Assembly: GCF_010015445.1 (NCBI RefSeq)
Contig: NC_053133.1
Location: 5,811,700 to 5,875,699, forward strand
DNA: 64,000 nucleotides
Reading direction: 5' to 3'
From: Perca fluviatilis
Taxonomy: Eukaryota > Chordata > Actinopteri > Perciformes > Percidae
This document shows, in pieces, positions 10,950-21,177 of the stretch (within the stretch, counting starts at the first letter, position 1; each line of letters begins with the position of its first letter). The notes under the pieces are model-generated. The model was given only the letters and a program-made list of their open reading frames with translations, did no database searches and was not told where the DNA came from. A program made the translations under genes and the position numbers.

Positions 10950-11167
10950 AAGTTGGAGAGCAGAGTGGCGGCAGCAGCTCAGTCTGTCAGGTTCGCTGGT
11001 TCAAGTCCCCGTCTGGACCAGGTACGGATTTTGGACTTGTAGCAGGAGAGGCCACGGCCCGTCCATGAAGAGTCTCGCTCTGACGTCTCTCCATTAATGC
11101 ATGTGTCCTGTTGGTGCAAGTGTAAAAATTGAATTTCCCCTCGCAATCAATAAAGTCTTCTTCACAT
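10950..11167 (+). mobile_element. tRNA-derived SINE, second family
   Basis: Begins in a tRNA-like head (GCGGCAGCAGCTCAGTCTG; B-box-like GGTTCAAGTCC at about 11000). It runs through GACCAGGTACGGATTTTGGA and ends GTGTAAAAATTGAATTTCCC plus CAATAAAGTCTTCTTC. This is a different family from the SINEs at 8429 and 29630. Confidence 0.75.
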
Positions 11168-11596
11168 AGAAAATATTTTATTGATGCAGTTTCTCTGCTG
11201 TGGTATATTTGATGATCTATTTGACATTCTGAAAACTAAAAACAGAAGTTAGAGAGCGCGCAGCTTTCAGTAGGAGGTGGGTGAAGATTGACTTATTCAA
11301 GTGTTATTTCCAACGTTTTGTAATCTCAATGTTAACCTTCAAGGATAGGAGAATCTGATTGAGTATCTATTTATACTTGGGTTGTTTGCAGTAACAGCAC
11401 AAAGAAATAAAGAAATCCAATTAATAGCAATAGTAAATAGCAGTCAACACTAAGAACAGCTAAGGCTGAAAGGAGTGCCAAATAGTCAGGTGTAGTTGCA
11501 TGGTGGTGCTAGAGAAAAGGTCACGGGGTCACCAACGTTATCACAATTGACAAATCCTCGGGGCAGCACGGATGAGTGTACTACAGGGCATGGCAA

Positions 11597-11657
11597 CCGA
11601 GTCACCGACCTCGCCAGACTGTCCGACGGCCGGTAATCGGGTTGGTGCGTCAGGGCC
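11597..11657 (+). mobile_element. terminal scrap of Harbinger-like MITE
   Basis: Only the right terminus remains: GAGTCACCGACCTCGCCAGA to GGTTGGTGCGTCAGGGCC, then ATTA at 11658-11661. Same family as 24576-25127 and 32686-33608. Confidence 0.75.
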
Positions 11658-11661
11658 ATTA

Positions 11662-12238
11662 ACTAGGTCAGTCAGGAACTTTCCCCAGCTGGTTCGCTTC
11701 TCTGCTTCCTTTTAGGATGATGATGTCAATATTTGGAAAAAAAAAGATGTGAAAAGCCAAAAGGTGGAACTATTACATTGTTGGAAATAAACACATTATA
11801 TCAGTTTTCTAGATATTGAGTTAGCAATTATTTAGCTTAGTGTTTTCTAATTGCTCCCGGTCTTGTTCTGACCGGTGCTCCATAGGAAATAGTTTTCTCT
11901 CACCGCGCAACCCCAAAAGTTGCAAAGTTGCAAAGATACGGTTTCTGAATGTGTCCTGCCTTCAGTCTCCGGGTGAGCTGGTCAAAATCTGCACGGCTTT
12001 CTACGTCACAAGCCGAAACGAGCTGGCTAACCGCAATCGTTAGCATGCTAGCGGCTAACGCTAGCGAACGCTACCTCATTCTCAATAGCAAAGCACTGCT
12101 ACAACACACACAAGTTCACCATAATCTACAAAAGAACTACTTCCATGTGCGCCCTCGTTTAGAAGAAGTCTCCCAGCTAATCCTGCCTTGTACCTGACCG
12201 AAGTTGGAGAAACAGCCTTTCTTTTACTGTCTCTAGAG
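11662..12238. other. no gene recognised
   Basis: Contains an imperfect palindromic GCTAGC/GCTAACG-rich patch near 12040-12070. No supported gene. Confidence 0.4.
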
Positions 12239-12241
12239 TTA

Positions 12242-13242
12242 TAGTGCGTTCTTTTTGTCCACCGAAGTCGTTTTACGAGTCGTTACGACCCGGAAGTTGC
12301 AAAAAGAACGCCCCCGAGGTCGTATTTACGACTCGTCAAGTCGTCTGAACTCAGAGGACCCCGAGCTCACTTTCAAAGATGGCTACGTCGTGCATCACAC
12401 GTAGTAAACATTGTGGTTTTCTACAATTTTAAGCACTTTTGTCGTAACCAAATGAAGAAGTCGTACACATAGCGCTGTATACTGCTACCTATAGGCATGT
12501 CTCTACAGTCTTATTAGGAGTTAAACATAGCGCTGTATACTGCTACCTATAGGCATGTCGCTACAGTCTTATTAGGAGTTAAACATAGCGCTGTATACTG
12601 CTACCTATAGGCATGTCTCTACAGTCTTATTAGGAGTTAAACATAGCGCTGTATACTGCTACCTATAGACATGTCTCTACAGTCTTATTAGGAGTTAAAC
12701 ATAGCTGTATACTGTTATACGACTATAGGCATGTCTCTACAGTCTTATTAGGAGTTAAACATAGCGCTGTATACTGCTACCTATAGGCATGTCTCTACAG
12801 TCTTATTAGGAGTTAAACATAGCGCTGTATACTGCTACCTATAGGCATGTCGCTACAGTCTTATTAGGAGTTAAATACCGCCTAATTAGTTATTTTGTAG
12901 CTTGTGCAGCTGAAATTGGCTAGAGACGCTCGGTTGCTATATGGCAACAATGGCTTTAAGCCGAGTCTTGAGCAGAAAGCAGAGCAGTAGCCTAACGTTA
13001 ACGTTAATCAAAACGTAATTTTCATGTATCAAACTGTGAAATATATTAGTGTAATATGTCAATAACTGGGTGAATAGAATCCTAAATGTTACTAAAAATG
13101 TTACAAAAATCCATCTTTTCTCCTACTCGTAGCATTGTGTGACAAAAAGAACGCAACAACCCGCGGTTATTCGTTTTTCGACACGGATGTGACGTCACGC
13201 TCGAGCTACTAGTCGCGATTACAAGACAAAAAGAACGCACCA
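12242..13242 (+). mobile_element. 1-kb MITE with TTA duplication and internal minisatellite
   Basis: Terminal repeats TAGTGCGTTCTTTTTGTC (left) and TGGTGCGTTCTTTTTGTC (right, reverse-complemented), flanked by TTA at 12239-12241 and 13243-13245. The GCGTTCTTTTTG word recurs in inverted form just inside each end (near 12299 and 13143). The 3-bp TTA duplication points to the PIF/Harbinger group. There is no transposase; the middle is occupied by the 58-bp minisatellite. Confidence 0.88.
12468..12875 (+). repeat. 58-bp minisatellite, 7 copies
   Basis: Units begin CATAGCGCTGTATACTGCTA at 12468, 12526, 12584, 12642, 12700, 12760 and 12818. The fifth unit is a 60-bp variant (CATAGCTGTATACTGTTATA). 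Other units differ by single bases (GTCTCT or GTCGCT). Confidence 0.98.
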
Positions 13243-13583
13243 TTAGCTAGCTGACATGATCTACATCTGAGCTACTGTGCATGTGCGAGTGCAATCAAAG
13301 ATAGTACAGAAGAAGTAGAAGAAAAGAGGTCTCACTCTGTAGCTAAAACAGAGACCAGGTGAAAAGAGGAGCTGCAGCAGTGAGAGAGAGCTGTGCAGTA
13401 CAACAAAAATATGGTGTTTTTTGAACTAAACCATGTAAACCTATTCTGGTACAACCTTAAAATACAATTATGAACCTGAAAATGAGCATAATATGGGCAC
13501 TTTAATGACAGAAAATGCACTCATGTTGTCGACTGACCCTCCGGTGGGTTTATATCAAACCTGTTCCACAGATAAGAACCGCG

Positions 13584-13628
13584 TAACACTACAGAGAATA
13601 ACACTACAGAGAATAACACTACAGAGAA
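13584..13628 (+). repeat. 15-bp tandem repeat, 3 copies
   Basis: Exact TAACACTACAGAGAA at 13584, 13599 and 13614. Confidence 0.97.
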
Positions 13629-13756
13629 TCAAAGCAAAGGTACAGTTTGCATTAGTTTGCACGTATATTATCTGAATGTTGCATCTATGTTGCAATAGTA
13701 ATGTCACAGGAAATGTCATACCAACTGAGTCCAAACTGTGTCTTCTTAGTGGATCA

Positions 13757-13758
13757 TA

Positions 13759-13822
<64 letters not shown>

Positions 13823-13823
13823 T
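13757..13823 (+). repeat. (TA)n/(GA)n compound microsatellite
   Basis: About 24 TA units followed by about eight GA units. Confidence 0.98.
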
Positions 13824-13829
13824 GTGATA

Positions 13830-15050
13830 AGTCACATGTCCCAAAACAAAGCCATGGCATGGCATGTTTAGCAGAAGAGTTTGTCTTAACTGAGACAGGA
13901 CTTCAATAGTGCAAACAGAGCAAAGTCCTTGTTTGCAGAGATAATCCAAACACCTACAGTATTTGGTGAGAATGAAGTCCAGCTCTCTCGCAGACTCAGG
14001 CCAGCTGACAGTCTTGCCTGGGCCCAGGACCAGATCATCTCTAAGGCCTCTATTTTCTTCTTCTCTTCTCTTTCCTTTTCTGAGCACCGGACTTGTGCTG
14101 ACCGGACATTTTGAGCGTACTGAACTTTAAATCAAGGGACAACATCAAATTTTGATCAGTGGCCAAACCATTTTTGTGTTGGGGGGGTTCTTCACCACTA
14201 TTTCAAGGACAATTAGGAACGAAACAAATAAAAAGCTTTTATGTAACTCAAATATTAAATATTTTTTCCACAAATAGGCCTAGTTTAATTTTTTTTTAAA
14301 TGATTCCATAATTTAAAGAGGTCCCAGTTTTGCCCCCCCCCCCCCCCTATCCTGGGCCCGGGACAACAGACCCGTTTGTCCCCCCCTATCGGCGTGCTCG
14401 CAGTTACTGTAAAATCCAAGTCCGCTTTCAAATCCAGTTGGATGTGTTGACATTATATTTGGTTCCAGTGGTGGAGAAAATAATTTGGTTGAACAGTGGC
14501 TCTCAGATGGGAATTGAGGCTAAACTGTGTTTTCTCGACTTTCTATCATTTTGCTCTTCCAAAAATGCATGAAGCTAATAATCACGTAACGTGTATATGA
14601 GAGAATGACTGATTATCACACCACTTCTCATCGTGTTGATGCTGCCTTGTGAGTCCAAAGCCTGTATGTTTACACCCACACGTTGCAGTTGCCAGCGTTA
14701 ACATCTGGATGTTCTGCAGGCCTGTGAGGACCGAACATGCTGTTCTCCATCTCATAAACAACAGAGCTGCATCCGGGGCGCGCCACTATCGTTTTTTTAA
14801 AGTCTGTTCTTGAAAAATAAATGTTATTTTGGTGTAGAATCCAGTTTGGATTTTTCATTCATGGACCATCTTCAAAGTACACGTCCCTGTCCCCAAGCCA
14901 TGTCCCTAAACTCTCTATGAGGGATGCTGAGGCCTACCCAGGCCAGATGGTGGGTCTAAAACCTCCAAAGTACTCTGGGTCTGCCCTGGGCTCTCCTTCC
15001 TTTGGGCTGTGACCGAACTAGATTTAAAGGTCCGATGACATGGTGCTCTT
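13830..15050. other. no gene recognised
   Basis: A C run lies at 14333-14347. No transposon ends, RNA genes or splice-supported exons seen. Confidence 0.45.
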
Positions 15051-15052
15051 TG

Positions 15053-15700
15053 GATGCTTTTATATAGACCTTAGTGGTCCCCTAATACTGTATCTGAAGT
15101 CTCTTTTATATAGACCTTAGTGGTCCCCTAATACTGTATCTGAAGTCTCTTTTATATAGACCTTAGTGGTCCCCTAATACTGTATCTGAAGTCTCTTTTA
15201 TATAGACCTTAGTGGTCCCCTAATACTGTATCTGAAGTCTCTTTTATATAGACCTTAGTGGTCCCCTAATACTGTATCTGAAGTCTCTTTTATATAGACC
15301 TTAGTGGTCCCCTAATACTGTATCTGAAGTCTCTTTTATATAGACCTTAGTGGTCCCCTGATACTGTATCTGAAGTCTCTTTCCCAAAATTCAGCCTTGG
15401 TGCAGAATTACAGCCACTAGAGCCAGTCCCACAATGAGCTTTCCTTAGGATGTGCCATTTCTGTGTCTGTAGCTATTGAGGAGGAGAGAGGGGGGGCAAG
15501 GTGGAGGGTGGGGGTGTGGTCTTGACCAGCTGCCACTTTGCTCGTTTGAAAGCCATGATGTCTCTCTCTCATGGGTGGGCCAAATTCTCTGGGCGGGCAA
15601 AGCAGAGAAAGGGGAGGTAACCTTGCTTGTTATGACCTCATAAGGAGAAGATTCCAGATCAGCTCATCTGAGCTTTCATTTTCTGCTTCAGATTCTACGT
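15053..15700 (+). mobile_element. dispersed fish repeat carrying a 46-bp minisatellite
   Basis: After the tandem array come blocks I associate with an abundant dispersed repeat of percomorph fish: AAAATTCAGCCTTGGTGCAG, TGCCACTTTGCTCGTTTGAA, GGTGGGCCAAATTCTCTGGG and TATGACCTCATAAGGAGAAG. Exact ends and target duplications were not found. The assignment is from recognition, not search. Confidence 0.6.
15056..15380 (+). repeat. 46-bp minisatellite, 7 copies
   Basis: The anchor TATATAGACCTTAGTGGTCC recurs every 46 bp at 15061, 15107, 15153, 15199, 15245, 15291 and 15337. The copies are almost identical; the last has CTGATACTG for CTAATACTG. Confidence 0.99.
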
Positions 15701-16655
15701 TCGGTGAGTTTGATCCTTTTGGGGGTGGGGGGGGGGGTTGCAATGGATTGCTTTTTCCTGATTAGCCGTTTTTGCATTTCGGTACAGTGTGGGTGCCTGT
15801 GTGGCAGCGGGGCTAGCAACTCCACTCTGAGAGGTTTAGCGGTGTGTGACTGTGGGGGGTGGGGGGTGGGGGGGGCGCAGTACATAGCCATGCCATTCTA
15901 TCTTGATTTACTTTTCGTCGGCCCTAAATATCATTGAATCTCTGGATATAGCATTTATCAGCAGGCCTGTTGTGTTTACTGCCACTGCAGAGGAATATAT
16001 GTCATTAAATGTCATTAGGGTACAATGTTGGTTTTTCCAGCGGCACTTATCGGTGTGCTAATGCAAATGCAACCAGCGTGTGTGAAAGGCACAAACTGGG
16101 CCTACGGTTAGCCAGTGCTTCTACCACAGTCGGGTTGGTCAAGAAGCCAACAGCATATCCAGAACCAGAATATCTTTCCGAATATCGCTGGCTGTCTGGC
16201 TTCTCATTTATGCCTTTCACCACTTCCCCGAGGTCTCGGTAAGTAATTTAGTGAATGCAGTGTTAGTTTTACAGAGGAATGATGGTCTGAACTATGAAAA
16301 TGAAAAGGTACAAATGGACCACATCAGAGGAGCGATGGAAATCTTTTGGATTCAAGGGCCCATGTGGTCCATTTCATCTCAAATCAATACAAGCACATGT
16401 GCTTAACATTCATAATCCTGGCTTTTTATTTTCTTTAATTTGATTTCACAGCGGCAGACGCGAAGGACGCTGTGAGCTGAAAGTTGCGGAAGGAAGAATA
16501 CAGTGATTCAGGAAATGGAAGTCACCAAAGGTCTGATCGGTATGAACGGTAGAACAAAGCTGCTCACGTACAGCTCGCTGGAGGCCTTGGCTCTGGCCCT
16601 GACTTCCACTCTGCTGCAGCGTCCGCAGTCAGTCTGCTGTACTTTCTGTCGTTCT
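15701..16655. other. no gene recognised
   Basis: G-rich runs at 15720-15738 and 15853-15876. The 77-codon frame at 16009-16242 has no recognisable domain. Confidence 0.45.
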
Positions 16656-16663
16656 ATGTAGGC

Positions 16664-17174
16664 CAGGGGTGTCAAACTCATTTTCACTAAGGGCCACACT
16701 GGAAAAAGGGCCAGACGTGTATAGTTTATTGACATGCTTTTATTTCATCGAAAAAGTAAAATATCTTTGACTCAATTATTGCATGTATCTTCTTACAGTT
16801 TGGTCCACATAAAGCCCTGAAAAAGTGAGCAAAAACGTTCCAAAACCATCCTAGAAATTAGCAAATTGAGCAAAACAATGATTATATTTTCTAAGCAGGC
16901 TACCACACAGCTGACTCACAACAAGCTCTTTCACAGCCTGAATATGCAAACTCTCTGCTTCTGGGGGAATATCTGAGTCTCAGAGTCGGCAAATTTGCCA
17001 AATTCTGCTTTGAGTGTTGTGTAATTGCAAGTTGAAAAACAGTTTCCCATGTTTTTGGTTTGGCGCACAACTAGGCGGGCCAACATTTATTGTGAACCTG
17101 AATTGATATGCGGGCCGGATCAGAACGTGCGAGGGGCCGGATTTGGCCCGCGGGCCTTGAGTTTGACACATGTG
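16664..17174 (+). mobile_element. hAT MITE with perfect 8-bp duplication
   Basis: Ends CAGGGGTGTCAAACTCA (left) and CACATGTGTCAAACTCAAGG (right, reverse-complemented). Flanks ATGTAGGC at 16656-16663 and ATGTAGGC at 17175-17182 are identical. The 8-bp duplication and CAG-type ends are diagnostic of hAT. The 511-bp length and lack of a frame make it non-autonomous. Confidence 0.95.
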
Positions 17175-17182
17175 ATGTAGGC

Positions 17183-17820
17183 AAACATGGATTGTCTGCT
17201 CAAGCAGCAGTTCACTTGAAGCTAATTCCTTGAAAACCTACTTGGCAATAATGCGGATACTGATTCTGATTCTGAGCACCTTTTCAGTGTATTTGTATGT
17301 TCATCACTCCGTACAATGACTTTCATTCTTTGGGCCCAAATCCAATATTGTATATTTTTTTGATTGATTTGATTTGTCAAAACATAACAGTGTTAGATGC
17401 AAAGGAAACCTTCAAGGAGCTTGACATGTTTGGTTCCCTGAAATAATTCAACAAAAGATAGCATATAGAAAATAAAAATATAAAAAAAGGGACAGAAGAA
17501 AGGAACAATTAAATGAGGAGAGAAAATAAAGAAGGAACAAAGAGAGAAAAGGTAATTAAAAACAACAAAGACAAGAGACATGTTAGGCTACTGATACAGT
17601 CAAATATTTATCACAGATGTTTTGAACGATAGAGGAGATCTGTAATGAGTTCTGAACTGGGAGGATTTAAAAGTCAAAGTGCGGGGATACATGCACTGTG
17701 GTAGCTGCTCCAGATGAACTACTTTATCTGCTGTGAGCTAGTTCAGTCCAGGGGTTCCCAACATAGGGGTGGGGTCCTCCAAAGGGTCACACTAGATAAG
17801 TCTGAGGAATCTGAAATTGA
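17183..17820. other. no gene recognised
   Basis: AT-rich with a purine-rich patch (17440-17580). No feature could be supported. Confidence 0.45.
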
Positions 17821-17826
17821 TAATAA

Positions 17827-18170
17827 GCCTCCTGTTGTCCTCGGGTCAAATTTTAAAAAAGTTTCTATATCAGAAATTTGGGTTTCTTTCAACCAAATTT
17901 TCAAAAGAAATAACGTGGTTGGCTCCCTACAATGCTCTTCACAAATTTGATTCCATTTCATAGCATTTGAAAAATAAAACAATTATGAAAGAAGGTTGAG
18001 AAAAGTGAAAAAAATTTCGGGAATAGCTAAACGTTGAAAAAACTGACAAAAACCACCAGTGGAAAAGCAACAAAAGTGTCGAAAAAGACGTCCAAAACGT
18101 TGAAAAAAAGTTTCAATTTTGACCCAGAAAAACAAAAAGTTGCATGGTCGACGGGAAGACAACACAAGGG
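17827..18170 (+). mobile_element. TTAA-flanked (piggyBac-like) MITE, copy 2
   Basis: Shares CCTGTTGTCCTCGGGTCAAA and TTGGGTTTCTTTCAACCAAA with copy 1 at 10267, and the right end ACAACACAAGGG followed by TTAA at 18171-18174. The left TTAA has decayed (ATAAG). Confidence 0.75.
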
Positions 18171-18174
18171 TTAA

Positions 18175-18985
18175 TCTTTTACATGTTCTTCTCTGAATCT
18201 TCCTCGACATATTTGATAATTATAACTCTTTGGCCTACAAACCAGAACAGCTGACTGCCGCGCATTCATCCACTGCTTTTCATCTTCAACTGTAATCAAC
18301 TCATCTGTAAAGTGACTATAATGCCAACTACTGTACTTGAGTAAATGTACCAAGTTCTTTTCCACCACTGATATTTTACCAAAATATTCAAGTTAAAGGT
18401 ATAAAATATGTCCTATAAAACTAAACTGAAAATTACGCAGGATATAATTCTATGGTTGTTTGGAGATGAAAATAAATCAAAGATTGACTTGTGAAAATGG
18501 GCTATGGTTGTGACAAAACCAGCATTTGGGTTTCTCTGTTTGTTGTGTTTCCAGTGAAAACAGCTGACTGAGACCAACTAGGAGGCAGAGTAGGGCCCGG
18601 CCGCCTCGTATGGTAGTCATAACATATGATTCAGGTACATTCCATGCAGGTGAAATCAATAGGTGCTCTGCGTGATGGTGCCACCTGATTAACTTCCTTT
18701 GTATTTCCTCCTGCGTGTGAGACAGTGATGTCACTGAGCGATGTGGTTGGTAGCATTAACGCTGTGTTATTCTGTGCATAACAATCAAAAAACCAAAAGG
18801 TATACCATGTACAAACTCTAACATCTGAAACGCATCCAAGCTATTAAAATGTGCGGCCCTAGATGAACGCGGTGTACCGCAGTACGAATGGCACGTTTGC
18901 TTTCCAAAGTTAAAGTTACATTTTGCAAAAAGCGGATGAATCTGACGGCTCACAGAATATGTGGACCACGTTTTCTCCTGATGAA
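18175..18985. other. no gene recognised
   Basis: No repeat ends or exon signals found. Confidence 0.4.
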
Positions 18986-19397
18986 GAGATATGGCGCTTT
19001 TCCATTACATGGTACCTGCTCGACTCGACTCGACTCTACTCGCCATTTTTGGTTTTACCGTTACGAAAAAAAAGTCCCTGGTACCTGCCAACAGGTACTT
19101 TTTTTATTACCACCTCCGTCCAGGATCCAAGCCAGCTGAGGCGATACCAAAAGCTGACGTGAAAGCGACAGAGGGGGGTGGGGGTGGGGGTGGGGGGGTC
19201 CTGAACAAACCCGCCATTTTTAAATAGTTTAGCCAGCTGTGTTTTTTTTTTTTTTTGCTGCCTCCAGCTTTATTTGAAACAAAATGTGTCTTCTGGCTGT
19301 GGCAACAACAACACACCTTCAACGTTCTGTGTGTGTGTGTGTCGCGTTAGGTCACGGCAGTTTACTGTGGCGCCGCTATGACGACCAGCCACGCTGA

Positions 19398-19791
19398 CGG
19401 TACAGATCCACTTTTGCGACACCACTGACGCGTGGTGTTGTGACGCCTCCCCTCATTTGTACGCTGATGGCCGTTCCTCAATTTGCAGCATTTTTGCAGC
19501 GTCTAGCAGAAAAAGGATCCCACGTTCTCCTCGTCTCCTCTGCGCTCTACTTCTACTGGATAGTCGCGTCGCGTTCAACGGATTCATTTGCATAAAGCTG
19601 GGCATCGGCCAGCTTTTTGACGCGCAACATTTTCTCAAATGTAGCGCCGCCGTCACGGAGTGCTTTGCGTGCACGTTGAAGTCGCTTGACGTCACCCATA
19701 GGAATAGAGCGGAGCGCGGCGCGACAGAAGCGTCGCACGGATCTGCACGTGGATCTGCGTCGCGTGGATCTGCGTCGCGTGGATCTGCACC
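19398..19791 (+). mobile_element. sub-element A inside the composite MITE
   Basis: Starts GGTACAGATCCACTTTTGCG and ends GTGGATCTGCACC, its imperfect inverse. Just before the right end the word GTGGATCTGCGTCGC repeats near 19750-19785. It shares a central block (GATAGTCGCGTCGCGTTCAA to AATAGAGCGGAGCGCGGCGC) with sub-element B. Confidence 0.65.
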
Positions 19792-19794
19792 GTA

Positions 19795-20277
19795 ACGGTA
19801 CAGATCCACTTTTTGCGACACGACTGACGCGTGGTGTCGCGACGTCATACAGCCCATGGTTGATGCTCCACGCCCCTGACCAGCAGCTGATTGGACGAAT
19901 GCGTGAGGTGGGTGTGGCTACTCGAGAATTTCAACAGAGTGTCATGGCGGCTCGTTGAGAACACGATCTCGTCATTTACAAAAATAGTTCACCGAAATGT
20001 GTTTCTGAAAACATTTTAAGCGAGAAATAGGCCGCGCAGTTGCTGAATCTGTCTTCGTTTCAGATCGACAAAGGTCAGTTTGAAAGATTTTCGTCTACTT
20101 CTACCGGATAGTCGCGTCGCGTTCAACGGATTCATTTGCATAATGCTGGGCATTGGCCAGCTTTATTCAAATGTAGCGCCGCCTTCCCGGAGTGCTTTGC
20201 GTGCACGTTGAAGTCGCTTGACGTCACCCATAGGAATAGAGCGGAGCGCGGCGCGACAGACAAGTGGATCTGTACCT
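19795..20277 (+). mobile_element. sub-element B inside the composite MITE
   Basis: Starts GGTACAGATCCACTTTTTGC and ends AAGTGGATCTGTACC, its inverse. The interior 19870-20090 (TGATTGGACGAATGCGTGAG, GTTGCTGAATCTGTCTTCGT, CAAAGGTCAGTTTGAAAGAT) matches the middle of the Harbinger-like MITE at 24576-25127, so this part is shared between families or was inserted. Confidence 0.65.
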
Positions 20278-20369
20278 TAAGGCGGTACTGAAATCAATGC
20301 AACAGAAAACGGTCGCACAGCGCGTCGAGGCGAGTCGAGCAGGTACCATGTAATGGAAAAACGCCAATA

Positions 20370-20830
20370 GTGACTCATCATTATTAGATAACGGCCAGAG
20401 TTCTTTTTCTTTGGTGAATGCAACGCCCTTTCATAACCTGTCTGACACTGATTCAATCTCCTGTCAGACTGCAGGCCCGTCATACCAACGACCTCCACGC
20501 TCTCATTTATTTAGCTTTCCAATAGAGGACAACTGAAGCTGATGACTCAGTACCCGGTTAGCAGTGTCATTACTCACATGTCATCCTCGCTGTCTCACAT
20601 TTGGCTCCTGCCACGAATCAGCTTCCCCTTTGGAGTCATTACAGCTTCATCTAATGACTCTTCCTCTTCCTCCATCATCTGTGATTCCTGTCTTTTTCCT
20701 CTCCTGTCTCCACCTGTGTGCCTACTGTCCACGCAGGAGACTGGGCGAGGCGCCGAGCGTTTACGGGACCAGTCTGTCCATCTGTCCCTCCTCCTGGACG
20801 CCATCTGCTGCTAACACATCCCTGTCCATC
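20370..20830. other. no gene recognised
   Basis: Pyrimidine-rich stretch with long but uninformative overlapping frames. No exon could be supported. Confidence 0.4.
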
Positions 20831-20832
20831 AC

Positions 20833-21013
20833 AGAGACAGAAGAAGAGAGAGAGAGAGACACACAGAGAGAGACAGAGAGACAGAGAAAGAGAGACAGAG
20901 AGACAGTGAGAGACAGAGAAAGAGAAAGAGAGAGAGAGAGACACACAGAGAGAGACAGAGAGACAGAGACAGAGAAAGAGAGACAGAGAGACAGACAGAG
21001 ACAGAGAGAACAG
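20833..21013 (+). repeat. GAGACA/GAGA low-complexity tract
   Basis: Purine-rich tandem GAGACA, GAGAGA and AGAAAG words for about 180 bp. The RERE-type protein frame across it is an artefact. Confidence 0.97.
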
Positions 21014-21177
21014 AACAGAAGAGGGTTTACAGCAGGGCCTGTCCGTCCTAGAGCAGTCCTGTCAGAACTGGGCCCTGACAGTCCGTCTGAAGAAGCCCAG
21101 TGTTGTGGTGTTTGAGAGGAGAGACCTGGGGGGCTCAGGGTAATAGACATAGAGTTACAACTTCACTCTGGGTAATA

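Larger units (their letters stand above)
18992..20366 (+). mobile_element. 1.4-kb composite MITE, TGGCGYTTTTCCATTACATG ends
   Basis: The inverted ends match over about 35 bp: the left starts TGGCGCTTTTCCATTACATG and the right, reverse-complemented, TGGCGTTTTTCCATTACATG, both running on through GGTACCTGCTCGACTCG. ATA flanks both sides (18989-18991 and 20367-20369). Inside are two related sub-elements (19398-19791 and 19795-20277) and G/C homopolymer tracts near 19170-19196. The open frames of 60-134 codons inside overlap on both strands and have no domain, so I treat them as non-coding. Confidence 0.88.

Noticed and set aside
11000..11015. Isolated tRNA gene from the B-box-like sequence
   Set aside because: No cloverleaf could be drawn. 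The context is a SINE with a LINE-type tail; the same holds for 8429-8620 and 29630-29834.
12468..12875. Regularly spaced repeats resembling a CRISPR array
   Set aside because: The whole 58-bp unit repeats without variable spacers, and the organism is a vertebrate. The 46-bp and 43-bp arrays were rejected for the same reason.
19453..19857. 134-codon minus frame rich in repeated ADPRD words
   Set aside because: It reads through the GTGGATCTGCGTCGC repeats of the composite MITE, and opposing frames of similar length exist.
20564..21150. 183-codon plus frame and 129-codon minus frame
   Set aside because: Arg/Glu- and Ser/Leu-rich translations of the GAGACA tract, with no splice sites or domain.
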